Assembly (NCBI GenBank): GCA_035456205.1
Contig: DATIDQ010000106.1
Coordinates: 1 to 12,356, forward strand
Direction: 5' to 3'
DNA length: 12,356 nucleotides
Source of the DNA: UBA7239 sp035456205
Lineage (GTDB): Bacteria; Pseudomonadota; Gammaproteobacteria; Pseudomonadales; UBA7239
In this document: one piece after another, positions 7,102 through 12,356 of the stretch
How positions within the stretch are numbered: the stretch's first letter is position 1
Layout: every line of letters starts with the position of its first letter
Made by a program: the position numbers and the translations under genes
The notes under the pieces: model-generated
Seen by the model: only the letters and a program-made list of their open reading frames with translations
The model's database searches: none
Told to the model about the DNA's origin: nothing

Positions 7102-7899
7102 ATGCAGCCATTCCTTCCCCCTTCACTCCGGAATTTTTCCCCACAATACATGGCCTTCAGCACGTGGGTGGATCATCTTCCTTTCGGCTATGACATTGTT
7201 GCTGCAGTGCGTCCACAACTACTGGTGGAACTGGGCACACAACACGGCACATCGTTTTTCTGCTTCTGCCAATCCATGGCTGAAAACAATATTGATGGTC
7301 TCTGTTATGCAGTGGACACCTGGGCTGGCGATGAACATACAGGAGAATATGACAACACCATTTTTGAAGCAGTGCAGCAACACGCCAGAAAAAATTATGC
7401 GAGTATTACGTACCTGATGCGTATGTTGTTCAATGATGCACTCAACCACTTCAGCGACGAGTCCGTTGATCTGGTACATATTGATGGCCTGCATACCTAC
7501 GAAGCAGTTTCAGAAGATTTCCGCAACTGGTTTCCCAAAGTCAAACCCGGCGGTGTTGTGCTGTTTCATGACATCCAGGCTCGCATGATGGATTTTGGTG
7601 CCTGGAAGTTCTGGGAAGAAATAGCACCGCAATACAACAGCTTTACATTCAAACAGGGATTCGGGTTGGGCGTGCTCCGCAAAGCCGGCGGTGCAGAATT
7701 AACCAACCCACTACTGAAGATGTTGTTTGAGGGCAATGCTGAAACACACGAAGCGTTACGCGCTTTTTATGCACATGCTGCGAAATTCCACGAATTAAAA
7801 CGCAAGGTTGCACGCCAGGAGCGCATGCAACAACAGAAAAAACAGCAGCAAGCCGACAACGCGGCACAGGCTGCTGCCACTAAAAATCCGCCCCAGTAA
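7102..7899 (+). CDS. Class I SAM-dependent methyltransferase (Methyltransf_24-like)
   Basis: A 265-residue Rossmann-fold methyltransferase. Motif I, LVELGTQHGTSF (41-52), forms the SAM-binding loop; VDTWAGDEHTGEY (71-83) follows strand 2; VDLVHIDGLHTYEAV (122-136) with D128 and H131, and KPGGVVLFHDI (148-158) with H156-D157, are typical of the Methyltransf_24 family, which often acts on sugars or sugar-linked metabolites. Being inside a glycosyltransferase run, it probably O-methylates a glycan residue or a nucleotide sugar. The C-terminus from about residue 232 is a basic, Gln/Ala-rich helix-prone tail ending QAAATKNPPQ, absent from the core fold. AGGA sits 6 nt before the ATG. The 51-bp gap after the previous gene holds no visible terminator. 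Confidence 0.85.
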   Translation: MQPFLPPSLRNFSPQYMAFSTWVDHLPFGYDIVAAVRPQLLVELGTQHGTSFFCFCQSMAENNIDGLCYAVDTWAGDEHTGEYDNTIFEAVQQHARKNYASITYLMRMLFNDALNHFSDESVDLVHIDGLHTYEAVSEDFRNWFPKVKPGGVVLFHDIQARMMDFGAWKFWEEIAPQYNSFTFKQGFGLGVLRKAGGAELTNPLLKMLFEGNAETHEALRAFYAHAAKFHELKRKVARQERMQQQKKQQQADNAAQAAATKNPPQ

Positions 7900-7905
7900 T
7901 ACACC

Positions 7906-8871
7906 ATGGCCTTTGATCATCAAGCACATCATCTGGGCACGCCACTGATACATATTGGCTTTCCCAAAGCCTTGTCATCATGGATGCAAAAATCCCTGTT
8001 CAAACCAGAACAGGGATTTATTAATGTGCTTGATTCACTCCATACAACCATCGGATTAATAGACCCGACACCTTTCTGCTTTGATGAAGCGCTATGCATT
8101 CGTTTTATCGAAGAAGCATTGAAAAAAAATGCCGGCACAAACAACCTTGTCCCCGTGTGCAGCGCGGAAGCATTAATTGGCAACCCCTACTGCGGTGGAT
8201 ACAACGCCAAACAGAATGCAGACCGCCTCAAACAGCTTTTTCCTGATGCGCGCATACTGTTGATTGTGCGTGAACAACGCCAGTTGATGCGATCACTGTA
8301 TAAAACCATGGTTGTCTGGGGCATGCCACACAGTATCAAACGCCTGCTGAATCCAAAAGATACTTCACTGGCTCCACAATTCAATCTTGATTTCTTGCGT
8401 TTTGATCTGGCAACGGCGTACTACCAGCAACTTTTTGGCCGCGATAATGTACTGGTTATGCCGTATGAAGCCTTTATCGACGATCCAAAGCATTTCATGC
8501 TCACGATCCTCCAACATGCACAATGCTCGCCCACCCCTGCATTTGAACGCTTGCCGTGGAAAAAACGGGTCAATAAAAACCAACCGTTAATCAGCTTGTA
8601 CCTGCAGCGCTTACGAAACCTGTTGTTATCCAGCCCTTTCAACTACGCGGGCCCTCTTGCCTCTACGGAAGCTCAAGTTCACAAACGGATAAAACGCAGC
8701 AAGAACAACTCTTTTCCTGCATTCACCAATAACTGGTTCGAAGATGATTTCCGTCAAACAGTCAGCACTGTCTTTAGTGGACAATTTGCCGCGAGTAACA
8801 CTCGCCTGCAACAATTGACCGGGCTGGATCTTGCAGCCTATGGATACGAAATAACGGACACCCATTCATGA
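7906..8871 (+). CDS. Sulfotransferase-family protein (PAPS-dependent type)
   Basis: A 321-residue protein with the layout of bacterial PAPS-dependent sulfotransferases. The N-terminal strand and phosphate loop PLIHIGFPKALSSW (13-26) corresponds to the usual GxPKTGTTxL; the catalytic Lys is kept as K21 but TGTT reads ALSS. LLIVREQRQLMRSLYKT (118-134) gives R122 and S130, the Arg-x7-Ser spacing of the 3'-phosphate site, so cofactor binding looks intact. YEAFIDDPKHFM (about 187-198) is a typical later block. Expected reaction: transfer of sulfate from PAPS to a hydroxyl of the glycan made by the neighbours. No PAPS-synthesis genes are in the window. It begins 6 bp after the methyltransferase stop and overlaps the next gene by ATGA. 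Confidence 0.75.
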   Translation: MAFDHQAHHLGTPLIHIGFPKALSSWMQKSLFKPEQGFINVLDSLHTTIGLIDPTPFCFDEALCIRFIEEALKKNAGTNNLVPVCSAEALIGNPYCGGYNAKQNADRLKQLFPDARILLIVREQRQLMRSLYKTMVVWGMPHSIKRLLNPKDTSLAPQFNLDFLRFDLATAYYQQLFGRDNVLVMPYEAFIDDPKHFMLTILQHAQCSPTPAFERLPWKKRVNKNQPLISLYLQRLRNLLLSSPFNYAGPLASTEAQVHKRIKRSKNNSFPAFTNNWFEDDFRQTVSTVFSGQFAASNTRLQQLTGLDLAAYGYEITDTHS

Positions 8872-9422
8872 CATCGAGTGAACAGTCTACGCGTGAAGTA
8901 AACAGCTACGAATCACTATTCGGTTATGGTCATTTACGTGCCCACTACTTAGGCAGCGATATGACGACTGGCTCACTGCATGTCACACAATTTGTGCGCA
9001 CCGAACACCTCGCCATACTTCGTGACAATCTGCTTATCGACCGTGCAATCCTGTCACATGGAAGCAACACACTATTGCAGCGCCAGATAACACCGGTCAG
9101 CCGACAATGCCTGTGGGAATTGCAGAGTGGCATCATGCTACGTGTGCTGGAAAACATCACAGGGTTGCACAATTTACTACCCGATACGCATTGCAAACAA
9201 ACCCGGCTTCTATTGCCACCTGATACAACAGGACTCCATCAATGGCACACTCCCGATACTCGTCTTGATGTAGCACTGGTCGTGGTGATTCAACTCGACA
9301 ACGGCAACGCACAACTCTGTACCAATGCACAGTCTCTGGATACAACCAGCACAGGCAATGCATCCTTACAGGTTAGCTACTGGCAGCATCATCCAGCCAC
9401 TACAAGAGAGGTGCACTCATGA
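8868..9422 (+). CDS. Short protein, probably a degenerate 2OG-Fe(II) oxygenase paralogue
   Basis: A 184-residue protein that is not recognisable on its own, but it aligns with the next gene. Its LWELQSG...LENITGLHNLLPDTH (starting near residue 82) matches LYWELNSA..LEKLTGITNLIPDPH there, and RLDVALVVVIQLDNG matches RRLNILVYLNPG. Where the neighbour has the iron-binding HxD, this protein has H124-Q-W126, with about six residues missing before the next strand. It ends soon after the region of the distal His, and the 2-oxoglutarate-binding Arg is absent. It is therefore expected to be catalytically inactive and could be a partner or scaffold subunit of the intact enzyme. Start and stop codons overlap both neighbours by 4 bp (ATGA), so translation is likely coupled and stoichiometric. 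The reading frame is intact, arguing against simple decay. Confidence 0.6.
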   Translation: MTSSEQSTREVNSYESLFGYGHLRAHYLGSDMTTGSLHVTQFVRTEHLAILRDNLLIDRAILSHGSNTLLQRQITPVSRQCLWELQSGIMLRVLENITGLHNLLPDTHCKQTRLLLPPDTTGLHQWHTPDTRLDVALVVVIQLDNGNAQLCTNAQSLDTTSTGNASLQVSYWQHHPATTREVHS

Positions 9423-10177
9423 ATATGGGCATCACCCCTCTGCTCGACTACGAAAGACTGGACGCAATTGCCGAGCAATTTTCCAATGCGTACCAACAAG
9501 CTCAACCATTTCCCCATATTGTGCTTGATGAGTTTCTCAAGCCATCATTAGTGCAAGAAATATTGACGAAATTTCCACAACTCAAAGAAAAACCCGGCCA
9601 GACATCCGATGTCGCCAAAACCGACAATGGAAAGTTTCCGCAACCTAACAAACGCTGGTTATCCAATCAGGCCGGTGTAGATCATTTGATACGGCAACTC
9701 TACTGGGAGCTTAATTCAGCACCCTTTCTGGTTTTTCTGGAAAAACTGACCGGCATAACCAATCTCATACCCGATCCACATATGGCTGGCGGCGGCACAC
9801 ACGAAACCCTACGTGATGGTCTACTGATGATTCATGCTGATTTTAATAAACACCCGAACTTTCAGCTCGACAGACGCCTGAATATTCTTGTCTATCTGAA
9901 TCCTGGCTGGCAGGAAGAATGGGGAGGCGATCTGGAATTGTGGGCCCGCGATATGAGCCAATGTGAAAAACGCATTTCACCTATAGGAGGGCGTTGCGTC
10001 ATTTTTTCTACAACGCGCGACAGTTTTCATGGCCACCCTCATCCACTCAACTGTCCACAAGAACACTCACGGAAATCTATTGCCCTGTATTACTACACCA
10101 ACGGTCGCCCCGAGGGAGAAGATGCAACTCCGCACAAAACTCTCTGGCAAGATATCAGCGAGCTTCCTGATCAATAA
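9419..10177 (+). CDS. 2-oxoglutarate/Fe(II)-dependent oxygenase (prolyl-4-hydroxylase-like)
   Basis: A 252-residue double-stranded beta-helix oxygenase. The iron ligands are visible as H139-A-D141 and a distal His in the SFHGHPHPL block (H204, possibly H206); R218 in SRKSIALYYY is placed to bind 2-oxoglutarate. RRLNILVYLNPGW (152-164) and GGDLELW are the usual core strands of the 2OG-FeII_Oxy_3 family. The catalytic set looks complete, so it probably hydroxylates a sugar, lipid or protein side chain connected with the glycan pathway. The ATG at 9419 overlaps the previous stop, with an AAGAGAGG ribosome site about 8 nt upstream. Its last 23 bp overlap the end of the opposite-strand glycosyltransferase gene. 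Confidence 0.85.
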   Translation: MNMGITPLLDYERLDAIAEQFSNAYQQAQPFPHIVLDEFLKPSLVQEILTKFPQLKEKPGQTSDVAKTDNGKFPQPNKRWLSNQAGVDHLIRQLYWELNSAPFLVFLEKLTGITNLIPDPHMAGGGTHETLRDGLLMIHADFNKHPNFQLDRRLNILVYLNPGWQEEWGGDLELWARDMSQCEKRISPIGGRCVIFSTTRDSFHGHPHPLNCPQEHSRKSIALYYYTNGRPEGEDATPHKTLWQDISELPDQ

Positions 10178-12356
10178 TCACATCATGCATAGGACGATGG
10201 CTGAACCAACGTTTTATTTTTCGCTGCCAATGAAACGGAACCACGCGTAATAGATGGCGCAATCCAGGCATTTCGCGTAAATGACTCAAAACATAGAGTA
10301 TTTTTTCACGCCATGAAATCCCCATAAACCTACCCGTGCCAGGCAGATAACACCAGACTGCAAGACGATCAATAGACGGTAACAGTTTATCAGACTGGCG
10401 CAGCTCTTCATTTTTCACCACGTAATCGCGGCTATAAAGAAACTCAGAGCTATCCAACTCCATTTGATTCCAGCCAGACATATCATCCTGCTGCCCCTGC
10501 TTGGACAACAATACATCGCGAATTTGCAATAGCGTATCGTTCCATTCGATAGGTGTTGTACGCCAGGATTTTATAAAGCTAAGCGGCCGATCCTGTAATC
10601 TTTCAGGAAATGACCCGAGATCACTGGCAAGAATAGGTAAGCCACTACGCAATGCGGCACTCAATGTATAACTATAGGTTTCGTGCCACTGCGCAGGAAA
10701 CCAGATTAAATGCGGCTTCAATTCAGTAATAAGGTTATCAAGATTGGCATCATCGTAAGCACCGTGTTGAATAACATCCGGCGCTAAAGGACGGTAAGCA
10801 TAACCGAGCAGATGATATTCCAGCCTATTGAGCGGATCACGATACGTTGCCGTCCGCTCCAGCACATCCGCACCTTTCTCGCGACTCATCGCACCCACGA
10901 CCAGAACTTTAAGTTTATCGCTGCTTGCTATAGTCGGGATAAAAGGTTGGGCATACGGATGAGACTGTTCCCATTCAGGGTGATACGCAACATCAATAGA
11001 AAGTTCGGGAAAATACTCAAGATGTACTTCCTTACAACGAGAAGTCGGTGAAAATACCCTGTCAGCTTTTGATAGTAACTCGCCATATTTCGCACGCCAC
11101 TCAACAACAGTAATTTGGTACGGAATAGGATAACTGTCAGCGCAAAGCATGTCCCGCGTTTCAATTGACTCAGCAAATATGCCATCACGATCCGTTAATG
11201 TAGGATTGGCATTAACAAAGTAATAGTCATGTAAAGTCACATCATAAGGAACTGCAAGCTCATCCAGTAAAGACAGAACATCATCCGAAACACCCATAAC
11301 ATGGTGCAAGTGTACACGTTCAATATTTAACGAACACAGAAGATCAAGCAGTTTTTGATAATCATTATTTAAATCGAAAAAAAGCGACCAATGATAACTA
11401 CCATAATGGCAACCAAGCTCAACCTGCGTCCCTTCTCCCGGTTTCAGAAACAGGAAATCTGCATCTTTACCGACATGTTCGGCCAGCTCTTGCAAATGCT
11501 TGATAACTCCACCACCAAGGCGGTGCGCTACAAAGAGATACTTTGGACGTTTTGATTGTTGCATGATATGGAGCTGAGCCAATACGCGAAAAGGTCTCTC
11601 CGGATCCTTTTTTAAATGCTCCTGAATCATACGATGATAGGAAGGATATCTTTTATCTAAAACAGTCATTGCATGTTCAACACGCTCTGCTTTTTCTGTT
11701 GAAAAACTGACACCTCCATCATGAAAAACAAAAACATTGCTGCAGGTAACATTACGCCAACCAAGCGCTGCCGCACGCATACAAAAATCATTCTCCTCGC
11801 CATACCCCCTGCCAAATGTTTTCTGGTCAAAAAGACCCACTTCATTCAGGGCATCCCGGCGTATATACATACAAAAACCGACACCGGTTGGCACATCAAT
11901 CTGGCGCATTGGTAAAGATGCAAATACAGCATCCACCTCATGAACGGACATGCCGCCAAAAAGCGGATTGGGCTGGCAATAACGTGGGAAACTACAAATT
12001 TCAGCGTTGTTAGAAAATGGTGTAATAGTGGCTATGTCAGGATGTGAATCAGCATGAGCTAAAATTCTGTCTAGCCAGTCATTTGCAACGACGGTATCAC
12101 TGTTTAACAGCAAAACATCACGTTCAAGGTGTAATGACATGCCGCGATTAACCGTACCAACAAAACCAAGGTTCTCCCCATTAACAAACAGCTCAATCAA
12201 GCTCTGATCTGAAAGCTCCCGCAAGTACCTTTTAATATCCGAATTGGGAGAACAGTCTTCAATGACCAGAACGTTAAACAAAGAAGAGTTTTTATTATCC
12301 AGAACAGATTGAATACATCTCTTTGTTTCTTCGAAACCGTCATACACGGGAATAAT
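10155..12356 (-). CDS. Two-domain GT2-GT4 glycosyltransferase (5' end outside window)
   Basis: The open frame runs off the right edge: the first codons read IIPVYDGFEETKRC, the start of a GT2 domain whose upstream part is missing, so the GTG at 12347 is not the start. 733 residues are visible. The GT2 domain (about 1-245) shows VIEDCSPN, LLNSDTVV with D87 as the DxD-like metal site, and GRGYGEENDF (ED acceptor motif). A GT-B fold follows: KYLFVAHRLGGGVIKHL (about 270) starts its N-terminal half and KVLVVGAMSREKG (483-495) the GT4 half. In that half, E559 is followed by A567 where the family EX7E motif has its second Glu. Such fusions build surface polysaccharides, usually adding two sugars. 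It is AT-richer by eye than the genes to its left. Convergent with the oxygenase gene, overlapping it by 23 bp. Confidence 0.85.
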   Translation of the reverse strand: MIPVYDGFEETKRCIQSVLDNKNSSLFNVLVIEDCSPNSDIKRYLRELSDQSLIELFVNGENLGFVGTVNRGMSLHLERDVLLLNSDTVVANDWLDRILAHADSHPDIATITPFSNNAEICSFPRYCQPNPLFGGMSVHEVDAVFASLPMRQIDVPTGVGFCMYIRRDALNEVGLFDQKTFGRGYGEENDFCMRAAALGWRNVTCSNVFVFHDGGVSFSTEKAERVEHAMTVLDKRYPSYHRMIQEHLKKDPERPFRVLAQLHIMQQSKRPKYLFVAHRLGGGVIKHLQELAEHVGKDADFLFLKPGEGTQVELGCHYGSYHWSLFFDLNNDYQKLLDLLCSLNIERVHLHHVMGVSDDVLSLLDELAVPYDVTLHDYYFVNANPTLTDRDGIFAESIETRDMLCADSYPIPYQITVVEWRAKYGELLSKADRVFSPTSRCKEVHLEYFPELSIDVAYHPEWEQSHPYAQPFIPTIASSDKLKVLVVGAMSREKGADVLERTATYRDPLNRLEYHLLGYAYRPLAPDVIQHGAYDDANLDNLITELKPHLIWFPAQWHETYSYTLSAALRSGLPILASDLGSFPERLQDRPLSFIKSWRTTPIEWNDTLLQIRDVLLSKQGQQDDMSGWNQMELDSSEFLYSRDYVVKNEELRQSDKLLPSIDRLAVWCYLPGTGRFMGISWREKILYVLSHLREMPGLRHLLRVVPFHWQRKIKRWFSHRPMHDVIIDQEAR

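Noticed and set aside
3428..12356. Genomic island inserted at the tRNA genes
   Set aside because: Islands normally integrate at the tRNA 3' end, which here faces the cbb3 operon. The glycan genes lie on the 5' side, beyond the tRNA promoter, and no integrase or repeat of the tRNA 3' end is visible.

Overview
The window looks like a chromosomal segment of a gammaproteobacterium. Two things suggest this: a cbb3-oxidase maturation block of the ccoI-ccoS-DsbD_2 type at the left, and a tRNA-Val(TAC)/tRNA-Asp(GTC) pair with encoded CCA ends and a textbook sigma-70 stable-RNA promoter. The taxon is an inference; no 16S or other marker gene is present.

Layout. (1) 20-3377, plus strand: three tightly packed genes for assembly of the cbb3-type cytochrome c oxidase: the copper-exporting P1B ATPase CcoI, the small membrane protein CcoS, and a DsbD_2/TauE-SafE-like membrane protein with a conserved HC..MCGG motif. 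Together they handle copper delivery and maturation of the high-affinity terminal oxidase. (2) 3428-3659, minus strand: tRNA-Val then tRNA-Asp, co-transcribed from a promoter just 5' of tRNA-Val. (3) 3683-4927, minus strand: a membrane-anchored SGNH/GDSL-type hydrolase or acyltransferase. (4) 5023-10177, plus strand: a compact run of six genes with gaps of 51 bp or less or ATGA overlaps. They encode two tandem paralogous GT-A-like glycosyltransferases, a SAM methyltransferase, a PAPS-type sulfotransferase homologue, a short protein that looks like a catalytically dead 2-oxoglutarate oxygenase, and an intact 2OG-Fe(II) oxygenase. (5) 10155-12356, minus strand: a large GT2-GT4 two-domain glycosyltransferase. 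It converges on the oxygenase gene with a 23-bp tail-to-tail overlap and is cut by the right window edge.

The right two thirds therefore read as an accessory glycan-building and glycan-decorating locus. It has sugar transfer (three enzymes, four catalytic domains), methylation, possible sulfation, hydroxylation and possible O-acylation or deacylation. The product could be a surface polysaccharide, a glycosylated appendage protein or a glycolipid; nothing here (no Wzx/Wzy, flagellin or nucleotide-sugar genes) decides between these.

The most unusual points are the pairing of an apparently dead oxygenase paralogue with an intact one in translationally coupled genes, the two duplicated glycosyltransferases with DGA where a DxD would normally be, a GT4 domain whose second EX7E glutamate is Ala, and a sulfotransferase with an altered PAPS loop. 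No mobile element, CRISPR array or integrase is visible.
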